Notes: a model not told the origin generated them from the letters alone. A stretch of 64,000 nucleotides of DNA from CAWCPR01 sp963797475 (GCA_963797475.1 CAWCPR010000001.1:992001-1056000); one strand, 5' to 3'; shown: positions 17,725 to 26,508, numbered from the stretch's first letter. Numbers and translations are program-made.

Positions 17725-17936
17725 TCGGTTTTTTCTTCCTTTTCTGGGACATTTCTCACCCAATCGGGGGCTGCGCGGTGCAATTCATCCGGTGAGATTC
17801 GATTGATGCGCCGGCAATGCGGGCAAGGGGCATCGAAATGGCTTAAATTCTCCGCATCGATCGTATCTAATGCGAAGTGAACCGTCTCTTTACTGAGGGC
17901 AAAAGGCCGGTGACAGTGATAGCAACGAATTTGCAT
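17721..17936 (-). CDS. Small zinc-ribbon protein
   Basis: 71 residues with two zinc knuckles, CYHC (residues 5-8) and CPHC (residues 38-41), and little else. It overlaps the MoxR ATPase gene by 4 bases and is the first gene of the zinc ribbon-MoxR-VWA operon. It could recruit a client to the ATPase or bind nucleic acid; there is no direct evidence for either. An RBS-like GGAGG precedes the ATG by 8 bases. Confidence 0.75.
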   Translation of the reverse strand: MQIRCYHCHRPFALSKETVHFALDTIDAENLSHFDAPCPHCRRINRISPDELHRAAPDWVRNVPEKEEKTE

Positions 17937-18175
17937 CTTGGACCTCCCGAGTTCTAAACAAAGGCCGGGCAGCCAAACTCTGGCTAGTCCAGCGCTAAAT
18001 CAAGAAATATCACCCCGAGTCTGTATTTGCCCGTTCTAAAATTGAGGGGTATAGAATCAGCAGAATTAAGCTCTCGCAACCGTGAAAACGAAGAAGTGGA
18101 TAAGCCTAGGGCTGATCTTTTTTAAACCCCCCATCCTGATCATTATTATACATCGTAATTAAGACAAGTGCAGGT

Positions 18176-18181
18176 TATAAT
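18176..18181 (+). promoter_or_regulatory. TATAAT -10 element six bases before a start codon (leaderless pattern)
   Basis: TATAAT is followed by TCGAGT and then the ATG at 18188, with no Shine-Dalgarno. Transcription from this element would begin at or next to the A of the ATG. No strong -35 is visible. Confidence 0.55.
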
Positions 18182-18187
18182 TCGAGT

Positions 18188-18736
18188 ATGACCCGCTTTT
18201 TCACAGGAACAGGAGATGATGGCTTTACCGGCATCTTAGGAGAAGGACGAGTCCCAAAATACCACCCTCGCCCAGAGGCTGTCGGTACGATCGATGAAGC
18301 TACTGCTGCCCTGGGGGTCGCCCGGGCAACGTGTAAAGCAGATCAAATCGCCTCGATTTTGGTTACCATTCAACGCGATCTTTACAACGTAATGGCGGAA
18401 ATCTCCGCTACCCCCGAGATGGCAATCGGCTTCCGTGTAATCGGCGAAAAACATGTTGCCTGGCTCGAGTCTCAGGCCGACAAGCTCAGCGGAATCGTTC
18501 AAATACCCAGCGATTTCATTTTACCTGGCGATTCACCTGGCGGGGCAGCGTTAGACATGGCCCGTACAATTGTCCGCCGGGCAGAACGCCTTGTAGCCCA
18601 ACTCGTACACAGTGGAGAGATCGAGAATTTGGACCTGCTGCGCTACTTGAACAGGCTTTCTTCATTATGCTTTGTGCTCGAGCTTTTGGAAAACCAGGCT
18701 TTTGGAAAGCCCAACCCCACTTTAGCAAAGGCATAA
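18188..18736 (+). CDS. Cob(I)alamin adenosyltransferase, PduO type
   Basis: Transfers the adenosyl group of ATP to cob(I)alamin to make coenzyme B12. The 182-residue protein begins 'TRFFTGTGDDGFTGILGEGRV', equivalent to the TGDxGxT...G.RV ATP-binding motif of PduO-type enzymes, followed by the family stretch 'RPEAVGTIDEATAALGVAR'. 'DFILPGDSPGGAALDMARTIVRRAER' matches the C-terminal signature 'F.lPgg..aa..lh.aRt..RraER', though the usual His is replaced by Asp. No cobalamin biosynthesis genes or B12 riboswitch lie nearby. The mRNA looks leaderless. The DUF554 gene follows 8 bases after the stop. Confidence 0.85.
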   Translation: MTRFFTGTGDDGFTGILGEGRVPKYHPRPEAVGTIDEATAALGVARATCKADQIASILVTIQRDLYNVMAEISATPEMAIGFRVIGEKHVAWLESQADKLSGIVQIPSDFILPGDSPGGAALDMARTIVRRAERLVAQLVHSGEIENLDLLRYLNRLSSLCFVLELLENQAFGKPNPTLAKA

Positions 18737-18744
18737 GCAGCTTT

Positions 18745-19548
18745 GTGACCGGTACTTTCATCAACATCGCTACAATACTGGTCGGCAGTTCCTTAGGCAT
18801 GCTTTTCGGCGCACGCTTACCGGAACGCATTCGCCAAACCGTGGTCGCGGGAATAGGCCTCTTCACCGCTGTCTATGGGCTGCAAATGACCCAGAGCATG
18901 AAACAACCCCTGGTTGTCCTGGGAGCATTGTTGGTGGGAGGTATCCTGGGGGAAGTTTGGCAGATTGAAGACGGGTTGCGCAGGCTGGGCGCATGGCTGG
19001 AAAAGCGTTTTACCAACGGAAGCGAAACAAAATCCACCACAGCCAACCTCCAGGATATTGACGGTAAATCTGCCCCCACAAATGGTGATACCGCATCAGA
19101 AATTCCCCCTCAGAACGGGCTGATTGGCAGCCGGTTTATCCAAGGTTTTTTGACAGCTTCCCTGGTGTTTTCGATTGGACCCATGGCGATCTTGGGCTCG
19201 ATCCAGGATGGGTTGAACGGTGATTCCAGCCTGTTGGCGATCAAAGCCGTATTGGACGGGTTCACTTCGCTGGCCTTCGCTTCTTCGTTGGGCATTGGCG
19301 TGCTTTTCTCCAGCCTGGTCATCCTGGTGTATCAGGGCAGCCTGACTCTGCTTGCAGCTCAGGCTCATGCTTTGATTACAACCGCGATGATGAATGAGAT
19401 GACCGCCACTGGCGGAATTCTGCTCTTAGGGATCGCCTTGAGCAGCCTGTTGGAGATCAAGCGCATTCGCGTTGGCAACTTCCTGCCCGCTCTGGTCATC
19501 GCGCCATTAATCGTAGCAATCCTGAGCGCCTTTGGGATCGGGGGATAA
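18745..19548 (+). CDS. DUF554 family membrane protein
   Basis: From the GTG at 18745 the protein is 267 residues and begins 'TGTFINIATILVGSSLG', the conserved start of DUF554; the longer open frame would overlap the adenosyltransferase. About seven hydrophobic helices are visible, interrupted by a polar insertion at about 90-125 (Lys/Ser/Thr-rich). The conserved 'GFLTASLVFSIGPMAILGSIQDG' is present at about 130-155. The function of the family is unknown; it is a predicted transporter or permease. It is followed by a strong bidirectional terminator. Confidence 0.85.
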   Translation: MTGTFINIATILVGSSLGMLFGARLPERIRQTVVAGIGLFTAVYGLQMTQSMKQPLVVLGALLVGGILGEVWQIEDGLRRLGAWLEKRFTNGSETKSTTANLQDIDGKSAPTNGDTASEIPPQNGLIGSRFIQGFLTASLVFSIGPMAILGSIQDGLNGDSSLLAIKAVLDGFTSLAFASSLGIGVLFSSLVILVYQGSLTLLAAQAHALITTAMMNEMTATGGILLLGIALSSLLEIKRIRVGNFLPALVIAPLIVAILSAFGIGG

Positions 19549-19550
19549 GA

Positions 19551-19582
19551 AAAAAAGAGCGCCGCTTCGGCGCCCTTGCTTT
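19551..19582. terminator. Bidirectional rho-independent terminator
   Basis: GCGCCG (19559-19564), loop CTT, CGGCGC (19568-19573). A-rich bases precede it and T-rich bases follow, so it can serve the DUF554 gene (plus) and the DsbA-like gene (minus), whose stops face each other. Confidence 0.85.
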
Positions 19583-19607
19583 TGCTAATTATAGGATGGA
19601 TGAGTGA

Positions 19608-20363
19608 TTACCCACCATCTGCTGCCAGGGCGTCGTTAATCGCTTTCTGGATGTCATCATAAGCTGGGACAAAGCCGGGGGAAACCTGAGTCCCGTTAAC
19701 AAAAACCGAAGGCGTTCCAGTTACGCCGATGGATCTGCCCTCCGCCAGGTCGGCATTGATCTGGTCGCTGTGGCTGTTGTTATTAAAGCAAGAATTGAAC
19801 TTGCTCATATCCAGACCGATTTGTTCCGCAAAAGCGACCAGGCGTTTGTCACTGTAATTGTTCTCATTTTCACCGGTCCAGTTGGTGAAAACCATATCGT
19901 GGTAATCCCAAAAACGGTTCTGGTCGGCAGCGCACATGCTCGCGTTAGCCGCCTGGTGAGATTCTTGCGTGGCTACCGAATTATCGATGAAGGGGAACTG
20001 CTTGAAAGTGTAATACACGTTCCCGGTGGCGATATCATTCGCGACCAGGCTTGGTTCAATTTGCTCGGAAAAGTCCTTGCAGCGTGGGCATTGGAAATCC
20101 TCATAAACATCCACTTTTACCGGCGCGTTCGGATCTCCCATGTGAACGCCATCCACCTGGGGCAGCGCCCGGGGAGTTATCGGGATTATGTTTCCGACGG
20201 GCGCCGCCGCTCTTAGAAGGCTTGGCACGATTAACAGGGCGGCAAACACGACTGCCACCAGGCCAATGCCCAAGATCGTGACGGTTCGCTGTTGGCGCTG
20301 TTTCTTCTGGCGCTGCTCGCGGATAACCTGGCGCTTGCTTGGCGTTGAAGTCTTTTTGCTCAT
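19608..20363 (-). CDS. Membrane-anchored DsbA-family thioredoxin-like protein
   Basis: 251 residues from the ATG at 20363, preceded by GAGGAG. A basic cytoplasmic segment (about 1-26) and one transmembrane anchor (about 28-50) put the domain outside the membrane. The thioredoxin fold starts at 'APVKVDVYEDFQCPRC' with the redox pair Cys92-Pro-Arg-Cys95, and the cis-proline loop is 'GVTGTPSVFVNG'. This is the DsbA/BdbD-type layout of Gram-positive and Chloroflexota proteins. It probably forms or exchanges disulfides in exported proteins; a VKOR-like or DsbB partner is not in the window. Confidence 0.88.
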   Translation of the reverse strand: MSKKTSTPSKRQVIREQRQKKQRQQRTVTILGIGLVAVVFAALLIVPSLLRAAAPVGNIIPITPRALPQVDGVHMGDPNAPVKVDVYEDFQCPRCKDFSEQIEPSLVANDIATGNVYYTFKQFPFIDNSVATQESHQAANASMCAADQNRFWDYHDMVFTNWTGENENNYSDKRLVAFAEQIGLDMSKFNSCFNNNSHSDQINADLAEGRSIGVTGTPSVFVNGTQVSPGFVPAYDDIQKAINDALAADGG

Positions 20364-20526
20364 AAACTCTCCTCTGGGCCTTACGTAGAGTATTGCCTGG
20401 TCCAGCCGGCGCTTAACCAACGATCAGAACAGGCCATAATATGGCCAAGATTTTGCCATGATAGAGGGAGTTTGTCCAGAGGTTTGCTCGAATTTCAGCA
20501 GTAGGGTGAAAAACTCACATCTTTCA

Positions 20527-21375
20527 TTAAGCTTGAACGCTCAAGTTCCGCTGCGTTTCCAGCCAGCCTAATAATTCTTTGAAAACTTCCCCCTGCTCCG
20601 GTTCATTATGGATCTCGTGATATAAACCGTTCCAAATTTTCAGGGTGTGCGGGGCCAGCACGCGGCTGGCAAATTCCTGGCTGCCCTTGCAATAAGCAAT
20701 CTGATCCGCGGCGCCATGCATAATCAAGAGCGGGAGGTTGAATTCGGCGGCGTGCGCAAAAACCCAGTCGATAGCCTTCAAGGAATGGCGAGCGAACCCG
20801 AGGGAGGCCATCTCATGAACGAATGGATCACTTTTATACCGGCGCACCACTTCCGGATCGCGCGAGAGTAAATCTACGTCCAAGCCGCTGGGCAGACAGA
20901 GAGCCGGGAAAACGGAACCCATTATTTTGGCAAAAGCAATCTTCAAGGGTTGTTCTTCCAAGGCTGTGCGCAGCCCCGGCCCAGTAGCGATCACCCCCGA
21001 CAACTGTGGTTTTCTGCGCAAGGCATAATTAAGCACGAGCATTCCTCCCAGGCTGTGCCCGTAAAGAAAAAGCGGAAGCTGGGGGTGGCGCTTTCGTGCT
21101 TCTTCTAAAATTCCGTCGATATCTTGCATGTAGGCTTCGAAGGAAGGGGTATGCCCACGGATCCCGGGAGATTTACCATGGCCGCGTAAATCAAAGGCGA
21201 TTAGCGTATACCCATTGCGATTAAGAAAATCTGCCAGGTGGGTGTACCGGCCGCTGTGCTCCCCTAACCCGTGAACCAGGCACACGACTCCGGCTGGATG
21301 AGATTCTGGCGACCACTCCTGGGCATACAATCGTATCCCATCCCTGGTTTGCAGATCAAATTCTTGCCATCCCAC
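20527..21375 (-). CDS. Alpha/beta hydrolase, monoacylglycerol lipase-like
   Basis: 282 residues from a GTG start. The serine hydrolase layout is complete: oxyanion 'VHGLGEHSGRY', nucleophile elbow 'GHSLGG' with Ser108, Asp in 'MHGAADQIA' and His in 'LYHEIHNE'. 'FDLRGHGKSPG' and the HG.GEHSGRY stretch place it in the lysophospholipase/monoacylglycerol lipase (hydrolase_4) group. No signal peptide. Substrates are probably acylglycerols or lysophospholipids, which is inferred from family. It stands alone, 97 bases from the acetyltransferase gene. Confidence 0.85.
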   Translation of the reverse strand: MGWQEFDLQTRDGIRLYAQEWSPESHPAGVVCLVHGLGEHSGRYTHLADFLNRNGYTLIAFDLRGHGKSPGIRGHTPSFEAYMQDIDGILEEARKRHPQLPLFLYGHSLGGMLVLNYALRRKPQLSGVIATGPGLRTALEEQPLKIAFAKIMGSVFPALCLPSGLDVDLLSRDPEVVRRYKSDPFVHEMASLGFARHSLKAIDWVFAHAAEFNLPLLIMHGAADQIAYCKGSQEFASRVLAPHTLKIWNGLYHEIHNEPEQGEVFKELLGWLETQRNLSVQA

Positions 21376-21472
21376 GATCCAGGTTCTCCAAAAATGTTTA
21401 CCGCAATCTCTTAAAGGTCTTTGAGCTTCTCAGGGAATGGGTCTCGCTACGGCGATTCCGAAAGAGTCACAC

Positions 21473-22345
21473 TTAATCCGCTAACGATTTGGGATTAAAC
21501 TGGTAAACCGGATATTCCTCTCCAGTGCGGTAGAAACCTGCTTTTTGATAAAGCGAAAGCGAAACCCGGTTATCATGTTGGGTATTGACCGAAACGCTCT
21601 TAGCGCCTCGTTTCTTGAACTGCAAAAGTGTGTCGCAAACCAGGGCATAACCGATGCCACGCCCTTGAAAATCCGGTTGAACGGCCAGGCGAGCCAAATG
21701 CCCCCCAATTGGGGTCGCGGTGCTGATTTGATAGCCGATCAACGCTCCATCCACCTCGACCACACTGGCTACAGCCGCCTGCCGGAAGGCAAGCTCCAGA
21801 CCCTCCTGCGAATTTTTCCACACCTTGCCGAAAGCAGAAATGTCGACCTGTTCCACAGCCGCCAGATCGTCGAAATTCATCGGCCTGATGGTCAAATTGG
21901 AATAATCTGCCTCCGGAAGGGACCGGTTGGCTTCCCAAATCAACATGATGACGCGGTGGGTTTTCTCAAAGTGGCTGTCTTTCAACAGGGCCTCAAACCA
22001 GCTATGCATCGGGATTGCTGCGGCGCGAACATCCAAAGGAAGTTCAGCCAGCATCTCGCGAGCCTCGGGCCATAAGGCCTGCCAGGCCCTTTCCACAGAT
22101 ACCAGAGAAGATACAGCAAAAAGCCGGATCCAACCCACATCTGGGGGATCCGGCGGGCAGGCTAAAGCTGCGACGATATTTCCATCTTGTTCTGCAAGCA
22201 AATAAGGTTGGCTGCCTATCCAATCCAGGGGAGGCCGCCAATCCAGGTGACGGTGCACGTATATTTCAAAATGTACTAAATTTGCCAGATTCTGGCGGTC
22301 ATTTGGAGTCGCTTGTCGTACAGAAAGTTTAAATCGGGTAAACAT
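21473..22345 (-). CDS. GNAT family N-acetyltransferase (two-domain)
   Basis: 290 residues. The C-terminal half is a full GNAT domain: 'LAVQPDFQGRGIGYALV' is motif A with the acetyl-CoA-binding Q-x-x-G-x-G/A, and 'NRVSLSLYQKAGF' is motif B. The N-terminal half (about 5-135) has a weaker GNAT-like shape without the acetyl-CoA loop, so the protein is probably a tandem with one active domain. Substrate unknown. A TTGTCT-17-TATAAA promoter ends six bases before the ATG, so the mRNA appears leaderless. Confidence 0.82.
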   Translation of the reverse strand: MFTRFKLSVRQATPNDRQNLANLVHFEIYVHRHLDWRPPLDWIGSQPYLLAEQDGNIVAALACPPDPPDVGWIRLFAVSSLVSVERAWQALWPEAREMLAELPLDVRAAAIPMHSWFEALLKDSHFEKTHRVIMLIWEANRSLPEADYSNLTIRPMNFDDLAAVEQVDISAFGKVWKNSQEGLELAFRQAAVASVVEVDGALIGYQISTATPIGGHLARLAVQPDFQGRGIGYALVCDTLLQFKKRGAKSVSVNTQHDNRVSLSLYQKAGFYRTGEEYPVYQFNPKSLAD

Positions 22346-22351
22346 GCTCTT

Positions 22352-22380
22352 TTTATAGCACTATCCGGAGTGAAAGACAA
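22352..22380 (-). promoter_or_regulatory. Promoter of the acetyltransferase gene, leaderless pattern
   Basis: On the minus strand TTGTCT (22375-22380) and TATAAA (22352-22357) are 17 bases apart. The ATG is six bases past the -10, so the predicted transcription start coincides with the start codon. Confidence 0.65.
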
Positions 22381-22421
22381 GGACAACCCAGGCGAGAGGA
22401 CAGCTCAACCACACCCAGGTC

Positions 22422-22964
22422 TCACTTATCCAACATCCGGAAGGGGATATGCAGCAAACGCTTGAGGAGACGTTGCTTCGGCGTCGGTTTTTGAATCTGT
22501 TCCAGGCCGGACTGCATGCTCGCCAGCGCTTGTAGCTGGCGTCCGGTGCGTAACTGCAGCGCAGACAAAGATTGCATCACATTCGCGTAATAATCATCCT
22601 CACCTGACTGCTTGAGCAAATCGGCGGACTGCTGGTAGGCATCCAGAGCCTCGTCCAGGCGGTTAAGCGCTTCCAGGGCAGCTCCCCGGTTGCCGACCGA
22701 CATACCCTGCCTGCGGATATCGCCGGCTTCAGCGAAGATCTCTTCCGTCCCTTCCAAAGCTTTCAAAGCTTCTGAGGCTTCTCCTGCCTGCAAAAGGGCA
22801 ACGCTGCCGTTATTGGCCGCCTCGGCGGCGTTTAGCGGATCCCCCGCCGAATGAAAGCCCTGGGCAGCAGCCATGAAGGCGTGCCCGGCAGCAACATAAT
22901 CGCCTTTTCGATAAGCTGACTGGCCTTCTTTCACGAGTTGATCCGGTTTCAACACTTCATTCAT
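22422..22964 (-). CDS. TPR repeat protein
   Basis: 180 residues from the ATG at 22964; an in-frame TTG 15 bases upstream is possible. Three to four tetratricopeptide units are visible between residues 10 and 150, with the alternating small and aromatic residues of the repeat ('YRKGDYVAAGHAFMAAA', 'NRGAALEALNRLDEALDAYQ'). No signal peptide or enzyme motif. It lies 43 bases downstream of the tandem-HTH regulator and is likely co-transcribed; a protein-binding partner of that regulator is a reasonable guess. Confidence 0.75.
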   Translation of the reverse strand: MNEVLKPDQLVKEGQSAYRKGDYVAAGHAFMAAAQGFHSAGDPLNAAEAANNGSVALLQAGEASEALKALEGTEEIFAEAGDIRRQGMSVGNRGAALEALNRLDEALDAYQQSADLLKQSGEDDYYANVMQSLSALQLRTGRQLQALASMQSGLEQIQKPTPKQRLLKRLLHIPFRMLDK

Positions 22965-23007
22965 CGTTTTCTCTCGCAATTAACACGGGCACAGACGCCA
23001 GCGCCAT

Positions 23008-23685
23008 TTAGAGGGTGATCTCCAACAGGCCTTCGGCCACAGCGCGAAGCTTCTCGACCGACATCTCGCTCAATCGTTGAGCCAGCTCCAGATAGGGCCG
23101 GTTGATTGGTTTACTGACAAACCTTTGCAGCTCAGGGCTCAGCGTCAAGAAATCCTGAACCGCCTTCTGTTGGACGGACCAAACCCCTACCGGACCGTGA
23201 CGGTCCTGGAAATCTTTAACCGAGTGGCCTAAAACCTCACTGATCACTTCCAGCTCAGGCACAGGGATGGCGGTCTCTCCTAATTCATAAGCTTCGATCC
23301 GGCTGATTTCCAGACCGGTCCTCTGGTTGAGGATCTCAAGGGAATAGCCGGTTTCAAGCCGCGCCTGGCGAAGTCTGGCCCCAATCACTCGTTGGCGCAA
23401 TTTCAATATCTGAGCATAGTTTAGCTTTTTCTTGCTGTTATTTTCTCTGGTGAACGCGCTATCATTCCAAAAATGATCCAGCGGCACTTCGAGAGCGTAT
23501 GCCAACACTTCCAGTTCGGGTAGGGAAGGTGATTTTTCTCCCGCTTCATAGGATTCCATTTCGGCCTCCGATATCCCGATGAGTGCTGCGCATTCTGCCA
23601 GGCTCTTACCAGATGCCAGCCGGACTTCACGGATGAGAGCTCCCAGGGTTCTCGCTCGAACCTCCAATGAATTTGAATCAAGCAT
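23008..23685 (-). CDS. Transcription regulator with two Xre-type HTH domains
   Basis: 225 residues from the ATG at 23685, preceded by GAGAGGA; a TTG start 15 bases upstream is weaker. Two helix-turn-helix domains of the Xre/Cro type are in tandem: about 10-65 ('GALIREVRLASGKSLAECAALIGISEAEMESYEAG') and about 100-155 ('GARLRQARLETGYSLEILNQRTGLEISRIEAYELG'). The two share the same layout, including the '..S.PELEVLA..L..' linker after each, so they arose by duplication. The last 60 residues are helical without a known effector domain. The target is unknown. It forms a likely operon with the TPR gene. Confidence 0.85.
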   Translation of the reverse strand: MLDSNSLEVRARTLGALIREVRLASGKSLAECAALIGISEAEMESYEAGEKSPSLPELEVLAYALEVPLDHFWNDSAFTRENNSKKKLNYAQILKLRQRVIGARLRQARLETGYSLEILNQRTGLEISRIEAYELGETAIPVPELEVISEVLGHSVKDFQDRHGPVGVWSVQQKAVQDFLTLSPELQRFVSKPINRPYLELAQRLSEMSVEKLRAVAEGLLEITL

Positions 23686-23796
23686 GGATATTCCTCTCAA
23701 TAAAATGCAGGTTGAGCAGTCACGACCAATAGCCCAACATCACCTTCAATTGTACCTATTGATTCGCTAGCAAGAATAAAAAACGGATAAAACCTA

Positions 23797-23896
23797 TTTT
23801 GATCAATCTCTGGAGATTGCGGCAAAGCCGCAACTCTCCATCATAATGCGTGGTGCGCCGACCACTGGCCTGCGGCCAGGGGCAAAGCGCCCGACA
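23797..23896 (+). repeat. Interspersed palindromic repeat, copy C (long form with three hairpins)
   Basis: The longest copy: head TTTTGATCAATCTCT, hairpin 1 with arms GGAGATTGCGGC and GCCGCAACTCTCC around AAA, then ATAATGCGTGGTGCGCC, hairpin 2 (CTGGCC-TGC-GGCCAG), and the tail GCGCCCGACACTTC. It ends next to the stop codon of the response regulator at 23901. Confidence 0.85.
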
Positions 23897-23900
23897 CTTC

Positions 23901-24590
23901 TCATACTGGAGGCATGGTATACCCGAGACCTGAACGAGTGACAATGTGTTGGGGATTCTTCGGATCTGTTTCTAGTTTCTGGCGTAAACGCGAGATACTT
24001 ACCCAGAGAATTTCTTTGTCTTCGCGATACTCATTTCCCCAAACATCCGTGAGCAGTTGTTCCGAAGTCAAAACGCTCCCCATATTATGAGCGAACTGTA
24101 ATAGCAAGCGATATTCCGTCGCGGACAAAAACACCATCTTTTCACCTTTGAAAACCTCTGCCCGGGCGAAATCAATCCGCAAATTGCCATGGGTGAAGAT
24201 GGATTGTTGAAATGAACCACCGGATGTCTGTGCTCGCCGCAATACAGCACGTGCTCGGGCGAGCAATTCAGTCGCCGAAAATGGCTTGACGATATAATCA
24301 TCTGCACCCAGATCCAGCCCGCGCACCCGGTCGTGCTCGTTTCCGCGGGCAGTCACGACGATGATTGGCACATTCGAAAACTCACGAATGCGCTCGCAGG
24401 CGCGAAAGCCATCCAGAACGGGCATCATGATGTCCAAAAAAACCAGGTCCGGGTGGTTTTCGGCCACAATATCCACCGCTTCCTGCCCATTGGTGGCTTC
24501 TAAAACCTTGTAACCTTCAGTGACCAGGTTGGCCTGCATCAGCCTCAAATAACGAGGTTCATCGTCAACGATCAAAATGGTGGTAGTCAT
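23901..24590 (-). CDS. OmpR/PhoB-family response regulator
   Basis: 229 residues: receiver domain 1-118 with acidic pair Asp9-Asp10, phospho-acceptor Asp53 ('LVFLDIMMP') and Lys102 ('VKPF'), then a winged-helix DNA-binding domain (about 130-228) ending 'ISRLRQKLETDP...RSGLGYTM'. Its start overlaps the stop of the sensor kinase gene by 4 bases (ATGA), so the pair is translationally coupled. Phosphorylation by one or both upstream kinases would control DNA binding. The regulon is not evident from the window. Confidence 0.93.
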   Translation of the reverse strand: MTTTILIVDDEPRYLRLMQANLVTEGYKVLEATNGQEAVDIVAENHPDLVFLDIMMPVLDGFRACERIREFSNVPIIVVTARGNEHDRVRGLDLGADDYIVKPFSATELLARARAVLRRAQTSGGSFQQSIFTHGNLRIDFARAEVFKGEKMVFLSATEYRLLLQFAHNMGSVLTSEQLLTDVWGNEYREDKEILWVSISRLRQKLETDPKNPQHIVTRSGLGYTMPPV

Positions 24591-25846
24591 CCGTGCGCCT
24601 CCCTAATAGATGGATTTGATTCGACTTGAATCTTTTCATAAGGTAAATAAATATAAAAAGATGTGCCCTCTCCAACGATCGATTCAGCGGTTATCTCTCC
24701 ATTGTGCGCCTGTATGATTTGACGGCAAATATACAAACCCAACCCCGTGCCACGAACGGAAGTATTATTGCCTGGCACACGGTAAAACCGCTGAAAGATA
24801 TGTGGCAGGTGTTCAGGTGATATTCCAGAGCCATTATCTTTCACAGTGATCCGGCACTTATCATCGATAACATCCAGTGTAATCTTGACTTGAGAGCCCG
24901 GTGCGTATTTGGCAGCGTTGCCTAACAGGTTTTCAAACACCTGAGCAATCCGAGTAGGGTCGCCTCGAATCTGAAGGCCTGGGGCATTCAGCTCCAGGCT
25001 GATATCCATCTTCTCATTGCGAGCCTGGGCGCGAATGGATAAATCGCGAATCAGAGCTTCCAGGCGGATAGGCTGGAAGTCAATGCGCAACGTCCCGGAT
25101 TGCAAACGAGAGGAATCTAATAAATTATCGATCAATTCCCGCAGCCGGTCTGCTTCTTCATCGATAATCGTGAGAAATTCTATGCGAGTGCTGTCATCCC
25201 AGGTGGTATCGTCCCTCATCAGCGTTGTCGCATAGCCTTTGATGAACCCCAACGGGGTAAGCAGCTCGTGGGATATCGTGGCGATAAAATCGTCCTGAAG
25301 GCTATCCAGGCGCCGTTTTGCTTCCAGGTTGGCAACTTTATCCACCAATTGTTGGTGGCCTAACAGTTGGGCCACGTGCACAGCGATAAATTCGGCCAGG
25401 TGGATCTGGTCAGGCGTATACGGGGGACCGCCAAAACGCACGAAGACCAAGGCCCCCATCACATGTTCGCCCAACGTCAGCGGGAGTGCCAGAAAGTAAC
25501 GCAGGCCTGTTCGGTCGTCATCTGCCTCAGGCAGCTCTTCAACTCGAAAAACGGTATCCCCACTTTGAAAGGCATCGTTAGCGGTAAACTCGCCCCAGGC
25601 CAACTCCGCCTCCCTGAACCGCCCACGTCCAATCGCACGCGCATAAGCAGGTTCTAAAGTGGCGCCGTCGTTTTGAACATAAAGAACAATATTGTCAAAG
25701 ATAAAAACTGGCCTGGAAAAACGGATGATTTCGTCGAGTGCGATTTCCGTGTCGACTGTTTTTCCAATCGCCCGGCTGATCGCATAAACTGCCTCCAATT
25801 CCTGAGGCTGTAGCGTTCCCGGATTCGCGTTTTCCTCAATCATCAT
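24587..25846 (-). CDS. GAF-domain sensor histidine kinase
   Basis: 419 residues without transmembrane segments. A GAF domain occupies about 15-165, followed by HisKA with His193 in 'ISHELLTP', and an HATPase domain with N-box 'FENLLGNAAKYA', G1 'DNGSGI' and G2 'GTGLGLYI'. The kinase is cytoplasmic, so the GAF domain would sense a soluble or diffusible signal. The gene overlaps the upstream kinase and the downstream response regulator by 4 bases each, giving an operon of kinase-kinase-regulator. That two kinases feed one regulator is inference. Confidence 0.92.
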   Translation of the reverse strand: MMIEENANPGTLQPQELEAVYAISRAIGKTVDTEIALDEIIRFSRPVFIFDNIVLYVQNDGATLEPAYARAIGRGRFREAELAWGEFTANDAFQSGDTVFRVEELPEADDDRTGLRYFLALPLTLGEHVMGALVFVRFGGPPYTPDQIHLAEFIAVHVAQLLGHQQLVDKVANLEAKRRLDSLQDDFIATISHELLTPLGFIKGYATTLMRDDTTWDDSTRIEFLTIIDEEADRLRELIDNLLDSSRLQSGTLRIDFQPIRLEALIRDLSIRAQARNEKMDISLELNAPGLQIRGDPTRIAQVFENLLGNAAKYAPGSQVKITLDVIDDKCRITVKDNGSGISPEHLPHIFQRFYRVPGNNTSVRGTGLGLYICRQIIQAHNGEITAESIVGEGTSFYIYLPYEKIQVESNPSIREAHG

Positions 25847-26508
25847 CCTTCACCCATGTTTTCTCCAAAATTCTCAAGCTCGGATAGGTTTCCTATCGCT
25901 GAAGCAGATTGTTCGCACGCCAATGAGAACTCAAAACGAGACCCTTTCCCCTCCACGGATTGTACTTTAATATGAGAGCCATGCGCCTCGATAATCCTGC
26001 GTACCATTGCCAGGCCAAGTCCCGTGCCGCCATATTTGCGCGTGGATGAACCGTCCAACTGGTGGAAAGGCTCAAAAATCTCGGCGATCCGCTCGGCGGG
26101 AATACCGATGCCGGTATCACTGACTGAGATCTCTACTCGGGTTTTGTCCAGGAATGCGTTTACCTCCACACGACCATTGCTCGGGGTAAATTTTAAAGCA
26201 TTATCCACAAGTTGCGTTAAAACCCAGCCGATTTTTTCCCGATCTGCCCTTACAGGAGGCAAGTTTTGTGCCAAATCGATCCCCAAAGAGATATTTTTCA
26301 TGCGAGCTTTTTGTTTGGCGGTATTCAGGACGACGGAAATAAATTCTTCAAGTTGAAAAGCTTCCAATTTTAAGCTTAATTCGCCGCGCGCTACCAATGA
26401 AAACTGGATCAAATCCTCAATCAAGCGCTCAAGGCGCCCTTCGGCTTGATGAAGAACTTTAATAGCATCAACTTGCTGCTTGTTAAGTTCTCCCAGGCCC
26501 CCATCCAA
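25843..26508 (-). CDS. C-terminal part of a frameshifted sensor kinase (HATPase domain)
   Basis: The 221-residue open frame is the continuation of the ORF at 26528-27052 in another frame. It holds the end of the dimerisation helices and an HATPase domain: N-box 'LTQLVDNALKFTP', G1 'DTGIGI', F-box 'FEPFHQLD' and G2 'GTGLGLAMV'. It has no start codon with a ribosome-binding site. Reading from the HisKA half, removing one A at about 26538 (plus-strand TT in GAGTTCAGG) restores 'ELRTPLTHIKGYLEILLDGG'. It overlaps the next kinase by 4 bases. Either a sequence error or a recently broken gene. Confidence 0.85.
   Translation of the reverse strand: MDGGLGELNKQQVDAIKVLHQAEGRLERLIEDLIQFSLVARGELSLKLEAFQLEEFISVVLNTAKQKARMKNISLGIDLAQNLPPVRADREKIGWVLTQLVDNALKFTPSNGRVEVNAFLDKTRVEISVSDTGIGIPAERIAEIFEPFHQLDGSSTRKYGGTGLGLAMVRRIIEAHGSHIKVQSVEGKGSRFEFSLACEQSASAIGNLSELENFGENMGEG

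Noticed and set aside
18188..18736. Cobalamin riboswitch before the adenosyltransferase
   Set aside because: The -10 element lies six bases before the ATG, leaving no leader for an aptamer.
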